This document shows, piece after piece, positions 20,001-29,326 of a stretch of 64,000 bases of DNA. The stretch comes from Legionella nautarum (GTDB lineage: Bacteria > Pseudomonadota > Gammaproteobacteria > Legionellales > Legionellaceae). Every line of letters starts with the position of its first letter. Position 1 is the stretch's first letter. The notes under the pieces are model-generated. The model did no database searches and was not told the DNA's origin. It saw only the letters and a list, made by a program, of their open reading frames with translations. The stretch covers positions 124,001 to 188,000 of the forward strand of contig NZ_LNYO01000024.1 in assembly GCF_001467895.1 (NCBI RefSeq). Reading direction: 5' to 3'. The translations under genes were made by a program, and so were the position numbers.

Positions 20001-20280
20001 CGCTTTAGTACTTCAAGCGGCGGGGATTGATTGCCGTCGCGTATTTAAGGTAGCTGAAGGGCGACCCCATATTGTTGATTTTATCAAAAACAATGAAATT
20101 GATTTTATTGTAAACACCACGGAAGGAAAACAGGCAACGGCTGATTCTTTTGCTATTAGACGCAATGCATTGCAGCATAAGGTTAGCTATACTACAACTT
20201 TATCAGGTGCCGAGGCGGCTTGCTTGGCAATGAAATACGAAGACCGGGAAACGGTCACCCGTTTACAAGATTTACACTAG
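17074..20280 (+). CDS. carB: Carbamoyl phosphate synthase large subunit
   Basis: The 1068-residue protein makes carbamoyl phosphate for arginine and pyrimidine synthesis. The two homologous halves are visible: an N-terminal ATP-grasp unit beginning [20 protein letters not shown] and a second beginning [19 protein letters not shown] near residue 560. A C-terminal MGS-like allosteric domain runs from about 930. Length is normal. carA, usually immediately upstream, is not adjacent; the 220-base gap before carB instead holds a dispersed repeat. greA follows after 8 bases. Confidence 0.98.
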   Translation: MPKRTDIQSILILGAGPIVIGQACEFDYSGTQALRALKEEGYRVILVNSNPATIMTDPELVDATYIEPVQWQEVARIIEKERPDALLPTMGGQTALNCALDLVREGVLEKYSVEMIGATREAIDKAEDRDKFRQLMKKIGLEMPRSAIAHSLEEAFQVQAQLGYPAIIRPSFTMGGSGGGIAYNREEFEEICSRGLDLSPTRELLIDESVLGWKEFEMEVVRDKNDNCIIVCTIENFDPMGVHTGDSITVAPAQTLTDKEFQRMRDAAIKVLRAVGVDTGGSNVQFAINPEDGRMLVVEMNPRVSRSSALASKATGFPIAKVAAKLAVGYTLDELDNEITGGKTPASFEPSIDYVVTKIPRFNFDKFPQTPKTLTTQMKSVGEVMAIGANFQESLQKAIRGLEIGRSGLDSLFREGEDLKRLRGHLLEPTPDRLWYIADAFRLDLSLEEIHQETKVDPWFLAQIQELVLIEKTVMGKSILEIDKLTMHQLKRRGFADAYLARLFYCSEGQVRARRLELGIKPVYKRIDSCAGEFPSDTAYLYSCYESACEARPETDKKKIMILGGGPNRIGQGIEFDYCCVHAAMALREAGYQTIMVNCNPETVSTDFDTSDRLYFEPLTLEDVLSIVEVEKPEGVIVHYGGQTPLKLARLLEANGVNIIGTSPDAIDQAEDRERFQKLVTELDLHQPANGTVRSEEEAIELAKQIGYPLVVRPSYVLGGRAMEVVYQEEDLRHYLAHAVAVSNDSPVLLDKFLNDAIEVDIDAVCDGEEVMIGAIMEHIEQAGIHSGDSACTLPPFSLSVVVQQDLIEQIRQLSLKLGVVGLINAQFAIQADDIYVLEVNPRASRTVPFVSKATGYPLAKIAARCKVGQSLRQQGLSQHYPMPAFYSIKLPVFPFIKFSGVDSILGPEMKSTGEVMGIARRFGQAYAKAQLGAGCNIVKRRRAFVSVRDADKTRIGEIAKRLIQLGFEIIATRGTALVLQAAGIDCRRVFKVAEGRPHIVDFIKNNEIDFIVNTTEGKQATADSFAIRRNALQHKVSYTTTLSGAEAACLAMKYEDRETVTRLQDLH

Positions 20281-20288
20281 AGGTGGAT

Positions 20289-20771
20289 ATGCAAAAGCAT
20301 CCTATGACGATTCAAGGGGCAGAGGCACTTAAAACAGAATTACATCGTCTAAAAACGGTTGAACGGCCACGCATTATAGAGGCGATAGCTACAGCGCGTG
20401 CACATGGCGATTTGAAGGAAAATGCTGAATACCATGCTGCTCGTGAGCAACAAAGTTTTAACGAAGGCCGTATTAAAGAATTAGAAGCAAAGCTATCACA
20501 CTGTCAGATAGTCGATATCTCTAAGTTAGCGAATAATGGAAAAGTCGTTTTTGGCGCCACAGTCCGCTTATTGCACTTACAAAATGAGGCAGAAATTAGT
20601 TACCAAATTGTTGGCGAAGATGAAGCGGATATTAAAATAAATAAAATTTCATATAGTTCCCCTATCGGCCGTGCTTTGATTGGCAAACAAGTCGATGATA
20701 CCGTCGTTGTGCAAACACCGGGTGGTATGGTTGAATATGAGATTATTGAGGTTAATTATACGCAGGAGTAG
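20289..20771 (+). CDS. greA: Transcript cleavage factor GreA
   Basis: The 160-residue protein rescues backtracked RNA polymerase by stimulating cleavage of the transcript end. The N-terminal coiled coil contains the catalytic acidic tip ([16 protein letters not shown]) and the C-terminal FKBP-like domain ends [11 protein letters not shown]. The frame is open upstream inside carB; I chose ATG 20289 because the usual N-terminus follows ([12 protein letters not shown]) and GAGGTGG precedes it. It is an operon partner of carB, as in many gamma-proteobacteria. Confidence 0.96.
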   Translation: MQKHPMTIQGAEALKTELHRLKTVERPRIIEAIATARAHGDLKENAEYHAAREQQSFNEGRIKELEAKLSHCQIVDISKLANNGKVVFGATVRLLHLQNEAEISYQIVGEDEADIKINKISYSSPIGRALIGKQVDDTVVVQTPGGMVEYEIIEVNYTQE

Positions 20772-20782
20772 AACGCTAAGTT

Positions 20783-21020
20783 CTATGCTGCCTTAACTAG
20801 ATTTACCCCATCTCTACGTCCCGCGGCTTGTCCGGCGTTGCTGCATGGTTGAACTCTCCCCCTATCTCCCGCGGCTTGTTCGCGGGATTAAGAGATCCCA
20901 GTATGAAATAAGATCGCCTGGATACCGCGGACAAACCGGGGTAGGTAGGGACGAGTGTAAGGTTTGTAACAATACCGTACAAGCCGCGGTATTTCGGCGA
21001 AAAGCTTAAAGCAGCGTCTA
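20783..21020. repeat. GC-rich palindromic repeat cluster
   Basis: Between greA and the phosphatase gene, four CCGCGG cores occur within about 170 bases (20821, 20869, 20935, 20984), most flanked by CTTGT or its complement. One is a simple hairpin, CCCGCG..CGCGGG (20868-20885). The outer ends CTATGCTGCCTTAA and CTTAAAGCAGCGTCTAT are inversely related, so the whole may be one composite palindrome. A similar core appears at 55518. This resembles REP-type repeats I associate with Legionella genomes. Confidence 0.6.
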
Positions 21021-21043
21021 TCCAAAGCCGAGCCTAGGTTCTT

Positions 21044-21712
21044 CTAAGGCAAATAATAATATGGATTAGGCAATTTAAACCCTTTTTGCGCGTAGCCCCC
21101 CTTAAAATCACTATATTGATCACCAATCGAAGCAACAATCGTATACCCTTGCTGAGTAATGGATTTTCTAGCTCGTGATTTGAAAGGGATAATTGAGGAT
21201 TGTTTATAATCATCAGGGCGCAAATAAAGTCCAGCCCAATGGTTATAACCGGCGCTTAATAGATTTTTCCTTGTCGCCTTCATGAGAGCCATCGAGCGAC
21301 CTGTCACAAAAAATACTTCAATACCGTGTTTACGGGCATTGCTATATAAAGCTAACATCGGTTGAATTGCTGGCGCATCGGCTGCCAAAATATCTTGAAC
21401 AATTTGTTTGCGAGTCGCGCTGAAACGATGTTGCGCAATTGTTTTATAATTACTTAGTGTCGTTTCATCGATATCAAGAACAATAGCTAATTTCTTCTTA
21501 TTACCCTGGCGCTCATTAAGAGCCGCTTGTTGCAAAATATAAGACTGAGCCTTCGCCACAACGCAGGATATTTCTTTTAGGTAAAGACCAGAGTCATGGT
21601 AGGTCATCAGTTCCTTTTTCAAAATACCGAGATTAGGCGGTTCAGCATAAGCAAGAGAAGTTAGGAAGAGAGCGATGCCTAGGGAGATAGCTCTAAAAGA
21701 CAGTTTTTTCAT
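21044..21712 (-). CDS. Secreted HAD-family acid phosphatase (class B/subfamily IIIB)
   Basis: The 222-residue protein carries a signal peptide (cleavage likely after SLAYA, about residue 24), so it acts in the periplasm or outside the cell. The HAD nucleophile motif VLDIDETTLSNY (Asp80 and Asp82), the FVTGRS motif II region and the late SIGDQYSDFKGG motif are intact, as in plant-type/class B-like acid phosphatases of the PF03767 family. It would hydrolyse phosphomonoesters; the substrate is unknown. The ATG at 21712 was preferred over an adjacent TTG. No operon partner. Confidence 0.88.
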   Translation of the reverse strand: MKKLSFRAISLGIALFLTSLAYAEPPNLGILKKELMTYHDSGLYLKEISCVVAKAQSYILQQAALNERQGNKKKLAIVLDIDETTLSNYKTIAQHRFSATRKQIVQDILAADAPAIQPMLALYSNARKHGIEVFFVTGRSMALMKATRKNLLSAGYNHWAGLYLRPDDYKQSSIIPFKSRARKSITQQGYTIVASIGDQYSDFKGGYAQKGFKLPNPYYYLP

Positions 21713-21801
21713 CAATAAACCGGTAAAGGAATAAATGGGGCATTATAACGAGAAAAAATGGTCAGTCAATTCGGGTTCAATGTTTGAATGCCCCTCTGGA
21801 G

Positions 21802-22064
21802 CCGTTCGGGCTTTGAGATATCCCCATGAAATTAAACTGTCCCCTGGGCTTTGAGATATCCCCATGAAATTAAATAGACTATTTAGTTCATTGATCGTTA
21901 TGTTTATACCGTTCGCACTGAGGAAGCGCGCAGCGCTGTCTCGAAGTGCCGCGAAAAGCCCTCTCCTTCGATAGCCTCAGGATGGGCCCTTCGAGACGCA
22001 TACCATGAGTGCTCCCCAGGCTGAACGGGATAAAATTAATGCGGATACTTCAGAGCCCGAACGG
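21802..22064. mobile_element. MITE-like palindromic element upstream of suf operon
   Basis: The 22-base ends 21802-21823 and 22043-22064 are inverted copies with 19 identities, starting CCGTTCGGGCT. Inside lies a second nested palindrome from 21909 (CCGTTCGCACTGAGG) to about 22028 (CCCAGGCTGAACGG), including the inverted pair GTCTCGAAG/CTTCGAGAC. There is no coding capacity and no obvious target-site duplication. It fits a small non-autonomous element or composite repeat. It takes up about 260 of the 580 bases between the phosphatase gene and the suf regulator. Confidence 0.6.
21808..21874. repeat. Tandem 29-base direct duplication
   Basis: The 29 bases at 21808-21836 (GGGCTTTGAGATATCCCC...) recur exactly at 21846-21874, a 38-base period. 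The first copy contains the inner part of the left terminal repeat of the surrounding element. Confidence 0.85.
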
Positions 22065-22185
22065 TTCGTGATAATGAGGGGACTTATCCAAAACTAGCAT
22101 TCAGTGGCTACAAAACTCCGCCAAGACCATTGGATCCAAACTGCAAAATAAGGTATCATTCGTCTTTTGCTTTAAATAGAACCAA

Positions 22186-22277
22186 TTTGGTACTATATTA
22201 ATGGATAGAGACTTAATTTCCTAGAAATGACAAGTAATTAGGAGCTGATTTAATTAAGACCTATCTGGTACTAGATA
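22186..22277 (+). promoter_or_regulatory. Candidate operator sites for the suf regulator
   Basis: TTTGGTACTATATTA (22186-22200) and TCTGGTACTAGATAA (22264-22278) share the core TGGTACTA. The second lies in a near-perfect palindrome TATCTGGTACTAGATA ending 18 bases before the regulator ATG. Adjacent to the first is ACCAATTTGGT. Two related dyads before an autoregulated Rrf2 gene suggest binding sites, but this is inference. A GGGGGTGAT ribosome site follows. Confidence 0.45.
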
Positions 22278-22295
22278 ATTTGATATGGGGGTGAT

Positions 22296-22760
22296 ATGCT
22301 GCGCCTCAGCAAATTGGCCGATTATGGAACAGTTGTTATGGTGTATCTCGCAAAACGCGGGCAAATACTTTGTAATGCGCGTGACATTGCTTTGCATACC
22401 CATCTTACGGTGCCCACGGTCAGCAAGTTATTAAAACGGTTAACTGCCGCGGGGTTATTAACTTCGGTGCGCGGCGTTAGCGGTGGGTATCGCCTACAAC
22501 GTTCGGCTGCTGAGATTTCAGTAGCGCAAATCATTTCTGCTCTCGAAGAAGCGCAGCTTGGATTAACCGAATGTAGTGTGCACCCCAATACCTGTTCTTT
22601 ACAAGAGGTTTGTCATATTCAAGGCAATTGGCGGTTAATCAGCCAAGCGATTGAAGCCGCACTGGATAGTGTGAGTTTAGAAGTGCTGGCGAAAACATCC
22701 CTCCCGGCGGTAAATACTGACCGCATCAAGCAGTTAGCAAGCGGAGCTAGTCATGGCTAA
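22296..22760 (+). CDS. Rrf2/IscR-family regulator of the suf operon
   Basis: The 154-residue protein has an N-terminal winged helix ([14 protein letters not shown]...[29 protein letters not shown]) typical of Rrf2 proteins. Three cysteines in the order C-x6-C-x5-C within [16 protein letters not shown] match IscR-type [2Fe-2S] ligands. It most likely senses cluster status and controls the suf genes. Its 3' end overlaps sufB by 8 bases. The family member encoded directly before sufB is often called the SUF system regulator; it is not the cyanobacterial SufR. Confidence 0.92.
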   Translation: MLRLSKLADYGTVVMVYLAKRGQILCNARDIALHTHLTVPTVSKLLKRLTAAGLLTSVRGVSGGYRLQRSAAEISVAQIISALEEAQLGLTECSVHPNTCSLQEVCHIQGNWRLISQAIEAALDSVSLEVLAKTSLPAVNTDRIKQLASGASHG

Positions 22761-24201
22761 AAGCAGTGAGCAAATTAATTCCCTCCTTGAAAGGGAATAC
22801 CAACATGGTTTTGTGACCGACATTGAAGTAGAAACCTTTGAACCTGGTTTAGACGAAGACGTCATTCGTCGTTTATCAGCCATAAAAGGTGAGCCCGAAT
22901 TTTTACTGGAATGGCGTTTAAAAGCATTTCGACATTGGCTTACTATGCCGCATCCTGAATGGTCTAGCGTACATTACCCGCCGGTGGATTACCAAGCGAT
23001 CTCTTATTATTCTGCTCCAAAATCAAAGAAAGATGCGCCTAAAAGCCTTGATGAAGTGGATCCGGAATTATTACGCACCTATGAAAAATTAGGTATCCCA
23101 CTCAAAGAACAGGAAATGTTAGCCGGTGTTGCAGTTGATGCAGTCTTTGATAGCGTTTCTGTAGCGACAACCTTCAAGGCGAAATTGGCTGAAGTCGGTG
23201 TGATTTTCTGTCCTTTTTCGGAAGCAGTTCATAAATATCCTGATTTATTGCGTCAATATTTAGGCTCGGTTGTTCCTTATCGTGATAATTTTTATGCGGC
23301 GCTCAATTCGGCTGTCTTTAGCGATGGTTCCTTTGTCTATATTCCGAAAGGGGTGCGTTGCCCGATGGAATTATCGACCTATTTCCGTATCAATGCGGCA
23401 TCAACCGGACAATTTGAACGCACGCTCATCGTTGCTGATAATGATAGTTATGTGTCTTATTTAGAAGGTTGCACAGCCCCTATGCGAGATGAAAATCAAT
23501 TGCATGCGGCGGTTGTTGAATTGGTTGCTCTAGATGGTGCGCAAATCAAATATTCAACAGTACAAAACTGGTATCCAGGCGACAAAGAAGGCAAAGGTGG
23601 TATTTACAATTTCGTCACCAAACGCGGTGCTTGCCGTGGTAAGCGCTCAAAGATTTCTTGGACACAAATCGAAACAGGTTCGGCGATTACTTGGAAATAC
23701 CCCAGTGTTATTTTGCAAGGCGATGATTCAGTCGGCGAGTTTTATTCCGTGGCACTGACCAATCATTTCCAGCAAGCGGATACAGGTACGAAAATGATTC
23801 ATCTGGGTAAAAATACTCGTTCAACCATTATTTCTAAAGGAATTAGTGCAGGTCGGGCACACAATGCCTATCGTGGCTTAGTACGCATTGCACCAACCGC
23901 GACGAATGCTCGTAATTATACGCAATGCGATTCGATGTTGATGGGTTCAGAATGCTCAGCTCATACTTTTCCCTATATCGAAGTAAAAAATCCAACTGCA
24001 CAAATTGAACATGAGGCAACGACCTCAAAAATTAGTGAAGAACAATTATTTTATTGTCAGCAACGTGGTATTGATATGGAAGATGCCGTATCGATGATCG
24101 TCAATGGTTTCTGTAAACAAGTATTAAAAGAATTACCTATGGAATTTGCGGTTGAAGCAACGAAATTACTAGGTATCAGTTTGGAAGGGGCGGTAGGTTA
24201 A
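22753..24201 (+). CDS. sufB: Fe-S cluster assembly scaffold subunit SufB
   Basis: The 482-residue protein is the core of the SufBC2D scaffold on which clusters are built. The beta-helix region and characteristic stretches are present ([52 protein letters not shown]), and length is normal. It begins at the ATG overlapping the regulator gene and ends one base before sufC, so it is the second gene of a tightly packed operon. Confidence 0.98.
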   Translation: MAKSSEQINSLLEREYQHGFVTDIEVETFEPGLDEDVIRRLSAIKGEPEFLLEWRLKAFRHWLTMPHPEWSSVHYPPVDYQAISYYSAPKSKKDAPKSLDEVDPELLRTYEKLGIPLKEQEMLAGVAVDAVFDSVSVATTFKAKLAEVGVIFCPFSEAVHKYPDLLRQYLGSVVPYRDNFYAALNSAVFSDGSFVYIPKGVRCPMELSTYFRINAASTGQFERTLIVADNDSYVSYLEGCTAPMRDENQLHAAVVELVALDGAQIKYSTVQNWYPGDKEGKGGIYNFVTKRGACRGKRSKISWTQIETGSAITWKYPSVILQGDDSVGEFYSVALTNHFQQADTGTKMIHLGKNTRSTIISKGISAGRAHNAYRGLVRIAPTATNARNYTQCDSMLMGSECSAHTFPYIEVKNPTAQIEHEATTSKISEEQLFYCQQRGIDMEDAVSMIVNGFCKQVLKELPMEFAVEATKLLGISLEGAVG

Positions 24202-24202
24202 T

Positions 24203-24955
24203 ATGTTAACAATCAATCAATTAAATGTCGCAATTAATGCGCAACCTATTTTAAAGGGCATTAATCTGCAGGTAAATCCAGGTGAGGTGCATGCAATCAT
24301 GGGCCCAAATGGTTCTGGAAAAAGTACTTTGTCAAAAGTGTTGACCGGACATCCTGCCTATGAGGTAACGAGTGGCCAGATCAACTATTTAGGCCAAGAT
24401 CTGTTGCCATTGGCACCGGAAGAGCGCGCCCAAGCAGGTATTTTTATGTCCTTTCAATATCCGGTAGAAGTTCCGGGGGTGACCAATATTAATTTTCTCA
24501 AAGCGTCGGTGAATGCGGTACGTAAAGGACAGAATAGACAAACACTTGATGCGATTGAGTTTTTAAGTTTTATCCGAGAGAAATGCCAGCTTTTGGATAT
24601 GGATGAGAGCTTTCTATACCGTGGCATCAATGAAGGCTTTTCTGGTGGTGAGAAAAAACGTAATGAAATTTTACAAATGATAGCACTTGAGCCCAAACTT
24701 GCTATTCTCGATGAAACGGATTCAGGTTTAGATATCGATGCGCTACGCATCATTGCCCAAGGCGTCAATGCCATGCGTTCACCAGAGCGGGCTATTATTT
24801 TAGTTACTCACTATCAACGCCTATTGGATTATATTGAACCTGATTTTGTTCATGTGTTGGCTGAGGGTCGAATCATTAAATCAGGCGATAAATCACTGGC
24901 ACTTGAGTTAGAGAAAAAAGGTTATAGCTGGCTTGAGGAGACGGAGCAAGCATGA
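24203..24955 (+). CDS. sufC: Fe-S assembly ATPase SufC
   Basis: The 250-residue ABC-type ATPase drives structural change in the SufBCD complex. It has Walker A GPNGSGKS (about residue 34), the ABC signature [11 protein letters not shown] and Walker [13 protein letters not shown]. It starts one base after the sufB stop and overlaps sufD by 4 bases (ATGA). Confidence 0.98.
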   Translation: MLTINQLNVAINAQPILKGINLQVNPGEVHAIMGPNGSGKSTLSKVLTGHPAYEVTSGQINYLGQDLLPLAPEERAQAGIFMSFQYPVEVPGVTNINFLKASVNAVRKGQNRQTLDAIEFLSFIREKCQLLDMDESFLYRGINEGFSGGEKKRNEILQMIALEPKLAILDETDSGLDIDALRIIAQGVNAMRSPERAIILVTHYQRLLDYIEPDFVHVLAEGRIIKSGDKSLALELEKKGYSWLEETEQA

Positions 24956-26214
24956 GCGAAGTGATTGATTTTTATCAACAGCAAGCAAAACAAGAATTAT
25001 CAACGATTCCTTGGTTAGCCGAGTTACAGACAAAAGGCTTGCATGAATTCTTGCGTCGTGGCTTTCCAACGCGTCATCATGAGGATTGGAAATATACGGT
25101 GGTGGATACGCTTTTGCAGCAACGATTTATCCAGCAGAGGCAAAATCAGACAAGCCGAATTAAACCTGAATTTCAATCCGACCTATATTTGACCCTGCAA
25201 AATGGCCAAGTCTTCAATGAAAATGAGTTGGCGAGCCATTTACCCAAGGGTGTATTGATTCAATCCTTAGCAACGGCTTTAGAACAACATGCGGATAAAA
25301 TAAAACCCTATTTAGGGCAAGTTTTACGCCATGAACATGGGTTTCAAGCCTTAAACACCGCGATGTTGCGCTGTGGTGTGGTGGTTTATTTAGCTGCCGG
25401 AGTTCGTGTAGAACAGCCGATTGTCCTTTCACATTGGCAAGATCAAGAAAATCAAGCGGTTCACAATCGCTATTTGATTATTGCCGAAGAAGGTAGCCAG
25501 GCGACAATTATTGAAGATTATCAGGGGGCTGAGGCTTGTCAGTATTTTACGAATACGGTGACTGAAGCGTTTGTTGCTAAAAATGCGAATTTAGTGCATT
25601 ACAAAATTCAGCGTGAATCTAAATCGGCGTATCATATTGGCCATCTTTCTGTGAAACAGGACAGTGCCAGCCAAATTGATAGTCATTTGCTGAGCTTAGG
25701 CGGTAAATTGGTGCGCAGCGACATTGATCTCCATTTACAAGAAGAAAATGCCCGTTGTTTATTGAATGGTATCTATGTGCCCACTGATGGGCAGCATATG
25801 GACCAGCATACGACGATTCATCATCTTGTTCCGAATTGCCATAGTGAACAAAATTATAAAGGTATCTTAAACGGCCGTTCCCGAGCTGTGTTTAATGGTA
25901 AGGTTTTTGTTGCCAAAGATGCACAGCATACTCAAGCCCATCAGCAAAATAAAAACCTACTTTTATCAGCGCAAGCAGAAATAGATACAAAACCGCAATT
26001 GGAAATTTTTGCGGACGATGTCATTTGTTCTCATGGTGCAACAGTAGGACAGTTGGATGAGGAGGCTTTATTTTATTTAGCAACGCGTGGAATCGATCGC
26101 CGCGAAGCAACGAGCTATCTTATCCGTGCTTTCGCTGCTGATAATATAGGTCTGGTGTCCAATCCAGCTTTGGCTGATTGGATGGCTAATTTATTAAATG
26201 AGCAATTGAGGTAA
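24952..26214 (+). CDS. sufD: Fe-S assembly scaffold subunit SufD
   Basis: The 420-residue paralog of SufB completes the scaffold. The SufD C-terminal pattern is visible: [20 protein letters not shown], then the His-containing [19 protein letters not shown]. The N-terminal [13 protein letters not shown] segment is also typical. The ATG overlaps the sufC stop. Confidence 0.97.
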   Translation: MSEVIDFYQQQAKQELSTIPWLAELQTKGLHEFLRRGFPTRHHEDWKYTVVDTLLQQRFIQQRQNQTSRIKPEFQSDLYLTLQNGQVFNENELASHLPKGVLIQSLATALEQHADKIKPYLGQVLRHEHGFQALNTAMLRCGVVVYLAAGVRVEQPIVLSHWQDQENQAVHNRYLIIAEEGSQATIIEDYQGAEACQYFTNTVTEAFVAKNANLVHYKIQRESKSAYHIGHLSVKQDSASQIDSHLLSLGGKLVRSDIDLHLQEENARCLLNGIYVPTDGQHMDQHTTIHHLVPNCHSEQNYKGILNGRSRAVFNGKVFVAKDAQHTQAHQQNKNLLLSAQAEIDTKPQLEIFADDVICSHGATVGQLDEEALFYLATRGIDRREATSYLIRAFAADNIGLVSNPALADWMANLLNEQLR

Positions 26215-26220
26215 ATAACG

Positions 26221-27465
26221 ATGAGTACAGTACCAGCCTTAATTGAAACCTTGGATGTCGAGGTAATTCGTCAAGATTTTCCAGTGCTTAATCAGAAAAT
26301 AAATGATTACCCATTGACTTATTTGGATAACGCGGCGACAACGCAAAAACCACAAGCAGTCATTGATGCGATTACACGCTATTATTCCTTTGATAATTCC
26401 AATGTTCATCGCGGGGTTCATGCTTTAAGTGTTCGTGCGACTCAGCAATATGAAGCGGCTCGTAACAAAGTACAGCGCTTTATTCATGCGAAATCAGCAC
26501 GAGAATGTATTTTTGTTCGGGGAACAACGGAAGGGATTAATTTGGTTGCCCAGAGCTTTGTGGCACCTCGAATTCTACCTGGTGAAGAAATTCTTATTAC
26601 TCATATGGAGCATCATTCAAACATTGTGCCCTGGCAAATGGTTTGTAAAAAAACTGGCGCTCACTTAAAAGTTGCACCTATTTCTTTTGAAGGTGAAGTG
26701 CTTTTAGATGAATTTGAAAAATGCTTGAATGAAAATACCAAATTTGTAGCTATCTCTTATGCCTCTAATGCGCTAGGAACAATTAATCCTGTCAAACAAA
26801 TGATTGAGATGGCACACTCCTATGGTGCCTTGGTGTTGTTGGATGGTGCCCAGGCGACAGCTCACTTACCTGTTGATGTACAAGCTCTGGATTGTGATTT
26901 TTATGCCTTTTCCGGGCATAAAATGTATGCACCGACAGGGATTGGTATTTTGTGGGGGAGGGAACATCTCCTAGATGATATGATGCCTTATCAAGGTGGG
27001 GGCGAGATGATCAATTACGTGTCCCTCGAAGCTACCGAATACGCTTCTTTACCCCATAAATTTGAAGCAGGCACTCCCAACATTTCCGGTGCGATTGCTT
27101 TGGGTGCTGCCATGGATTATCTCTGGTCTTTAGATATGGAAGCGATTGCTGCTTATGAAGCACATTTGCTGGAGTATGCAACGAATGCGGTAGAGTCAGT
27201 AAAAGGCTTTAATATCATTGGCACGGCGAAACACAAAGTGCCAATTGTATCCTTTGTCCACGGTAAAATTCATGCTCACGATATTGGTACTATTCTAGAT
27301 AGTGAAGGTATTGCGATTCGTAGTGGTCATCATTGCGCGATGCCGCTAATGGATTTCTTAGATGTTGCTGCGACAACCCGCATTTCAATGTCGTTCTATA
27401 ATACAACAGAAGAAATCGATCGCTGTGTACAAGCGCTGCAAAAAGTAAAAGAGGTATTTGCATGA
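26221..27465 (+). CDS. sufS: Cysteine desulfurase SufS
   Basis: The 414-residue PLP enzyme removes sulfur from cysteine for cluster assembly. The PLP lysine lies in FSGHKMYAPTG and the catalytic cysteine in IRSGHHCAMPLM, the group II (SufS/CsdA) pattern. It starts 6 bases after sufD and overlaps the next gene by 4 bases. Confidence 0.97.
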   Translation: MSTVPALIETLDVEVIRQDFPVLNQKINDYPLTYLDNAATTQKPQAVIDAITRYYSFDNSNVHRGVHALSVRATQQYEAARNKVQRFIHAKSARECIFVRGTTEGINLVAQSFVAPRILPGEEILITHMEHHSNIVPWQMVCKKTGAHLKVAPISFEGEVLLDEFEKCLNENTKFVAISYASNALGTINPVKQMIEMAHSYGALVLLDGAQATAHLPVDVQALDCDFYAFSGHKMYAPTGIGILWGREHLLDDMMPYQGGGEMINYVSLEATEYASLPHKFEAGTPNISGAIALGAAMDYLWSLDMEAIAAYEAHLLEYATNAVESVKGFNIIGTAKHKVPIVSFVHGKIHAHDIGTILDSEGIAIRSGHHCAMPLMDFLDVAATTRISMSFYNTTEEIDRCVQALQKVKEVFA

Positions 27466-27911
27466 TGATGGAGTTACGTGAGCTTTATCAAGAAATCATC
27501 ATTGATCATAACCGCAACCCGCGAAACCATCATGCAATGGCGGATGCGACAGCGCAGGCAAATGGCTTCAATCCGCTCTGTGGCGATAAATTAACGGTTT
27601 ATTTAAAAGTTGAAGCGAATAAAATCATTGAGGTAAGTTTTGTCGGTTGTGGTTGTGCGATTTCGCAGGCATCTGCGTCACTGATGACTGAAGCCATGCT
27701 TGGTAAAACGGTGCAAGAAGCGCATGAGTTGTTTCAGCGTTTCCATAGCATGCTTACTTCGGATGACGAGACTCAAGCGTTTTCTCTCGATAAGCTGACA
27801 GTTCTAGCTGGTGTGAAAGCTTATCCCGCTCGCGTGAAATGCGCGACTTTAGCTTGGCATACTTTAGAAGCTGCGCTTCATAAAGAAGCGGTCACTGTAA
27901 GTACGGAGTAA
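27462..27911 (+). CDS. sufU: SufU-type IscU-like sulfur acceptor
   Basis: The 149-residue protein has the three IscU-fold cysteine positions, in NPLCGDKLTVYL, GCGCAISQAS and VKCATLAWHTLEAAL, with the SufU-type insertion between the second and third. SufU proteins accept persulfide from SufS, often with zinc. No SufE or SufA gene is present in the operon, so this protein presumably takes the sulfur-relay role. A second ATG follows one codon after the chosen start. Confidence 0.92.
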   Translation: MMMELRELYQEIIIDHNRNPRNHHAMADATAQANGFNPLCGDKLTVYLKVEANKIIEVSFVGCGCAISQASASLMTEAMLGKTVQEAHELFQRFHSMLTSDDETQAFSLDKLTVLAGVKAYPARVKCATLAWHTLEAALHKEAVTVSTE

Positions 27912-27916
27912 TTATT

Positions 27917-28252
27917 ATGTTTGGCTTGAAAAAAAAGCAGGATAATGAAACCTTAAAAAACTCTGTAATTGCTCAATTGCGAACCGTCTTTGATCCTGAG
28001 ATTCCAGTCAATATTTATGATTTGGGTTTGATTTACGACATCGCTATTAACGACGATAGGCAGGTCCATCTGCAAATGACACTGACAACCCCGGGTTGTC
28101 CTGTCGCACAAACCTTTCCAGGTACAGTAGAGCAGGCAGTCAATCAACTAGAATGGGTGAATGACTGCACGGTTGAATTAGTTTGGGATCCACCTTGGAG
28201 TCAAGAGCGAATGACAGAAGCTGCGCGACTTGAACTGGGAATCTTTTATTGA
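27917..28252 (+). CDS. sufT: SufT/DUF59 (MIP18-like) Fe-S maturation protein
   Basis: The 111-residue protein consists of a single DUF59 domain. FDPEIPVNIYDLGLIYD, then TLTTPGCPVAQTFPGTVEQAV with the reactive-type Cys in TPGCP, then VWDPPWSQERMTEAARLELG are all typical. SufT helps transfer or mature clusters in target proteins. It sits at the end of the suf genes, and its TGA overlaps the ATG of epmA by one base. Confidence 0.93.
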   Translation: MFGLKKKQDNETLKNSVIAQLRTVFDPEIPVNIYDLGLIYDIAINDDRQVHLQMTLTTPGCPVAQTFPGTVEQAVNQLEWVNDCTVELVWDPPWSQERMTEAARLELGIFY

Positions 28253-29208
28253 TGAATGAAGAGTCTCTGTGGCGTCCTTCCGCAACCATCGATAGCTTAC
28301 GTCAGCGCGCACAGTTATTAGCAAAAATTCGCCGCTTTTTTAATGAACGAGGTTATTTGGAAGTAGAAACACCGGCTATGTCGCGTTTTGGTATCACCGA
28401 TGTTTATCTAACCAATATTATCGCCACCTTCAGAGGCCAACCTTATTGCTTGCAAACCTCACCAGAATACCATATGAAGCGATTATTAGCCGCTGGTAGC
28501 GGGCCGATTTTTCAATTAGCAAAAGTATTTCGTGATGATGAGCTGGGTCGCTGGCATAATCCAGAATTCACCATGCTGGAATGGTATCAATTAAATATTG
28601 ACCACCATGGGCTGATGGATGAAATGGACGCTTTATTGCAAACTATTCTGCACTGCCCTCCGATGTACAGAAAAACCTATCAGCAAGTTTTTTTAGAAAT
28701 TTGCGAGTTAGATCCTCTGACTGCCAGTGTGGCTGAACTGCAAAAAACGCTAGAGCGATTTGAGTTAGATAGGGTATTAACACCGGGTGAACAAGATCCG
28801 GATCAATATTTATTTTTGCTCATGAGTCATGTGGTGGAACCAGCGCTGGGGAAAGATCCAATACCGGTTGCCGTCTATGATTTTCCTATTTCGCAGGCAG
28901 CGCTTGCTAAAGTAAATCAGGGTGTGGCAGAGCGTTTTGAAATTTATGTCCAAGGTGTGGAATTGGCGAATGGCTTTCATGAGCTTACGGATGCCAATGC
29001 GCAAGCAGCACGATTTCAACAAGATTTAGAAACACGACGCTTAAAAGGCTTAGCTGAACCCGTTCCTGATGAATATTTATTACAAGCTTTAGCCCATGGT
29101 TTACCCCCTTGCAGCGGGGTGGCTTTGGGGATTGATAGACTTTTGACCCTGGCATTAAAGCAACCGTCAATTGCAAATGCCTTGTCTTTTGATTTTGCTC
29201 GGGCGTAA
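28252..29208 (+). CDS. epmA: EF-P lysine lysyltransferase (GenX/PoxA)
   Basis: The 318-residue protein matches EpmA, a shortened class II lysyl-tRNA synthetase without the anticodon domain that attaches beta-lysine to elongation factor P. Class II motifs are present: motif 2 KVFRDDELGRWHNPEFTMLEW and motif 3 GVALGIDRLLTL. The normal length is about 325. I chose the ATG overlapping the sufT stop over the TTG one codon upstream. It is probably co-transcribed with suf by proximity, although the function is unrelated. Confidence 0.95.
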   Translation: MNEESLWRPSATIDSLRQRAQLLAKIRRFFNERGYLEVETPAMSRFGITDVYLTNIIATFRGQPYCLQTSPEYHMKRLLAAGSGPIFQLAKVFRDDELGRWHNPEFTMLEWYQLNIDHHGLMDEMDALLQTILHCPPMYRKTYQQVFLEICELDPLTASVAELQKTLERFELDRVLTPGEQDPDQYLFLLMSHVVEPALGKDPIPVAVYDFPISQAALAKVNQGVAERFEIYVQGVELANGFHELTDANAQAARFQQDLETRRLKGLAEPVPDEYLLQALAHGLPPCSGVALGIDRLLTLALKQPSIANALSFDFARA

Positions 29209-29326
29209 GTCTTCCTGCACGTGAGATAATTAGTTGCAGAATGACAAATTATGAACACTTGAAGCAAACTCTAATTAATATCATAATCTCCGCTGTTCAA
29301 TTATTTAATACCTGATTGGAATTAGA

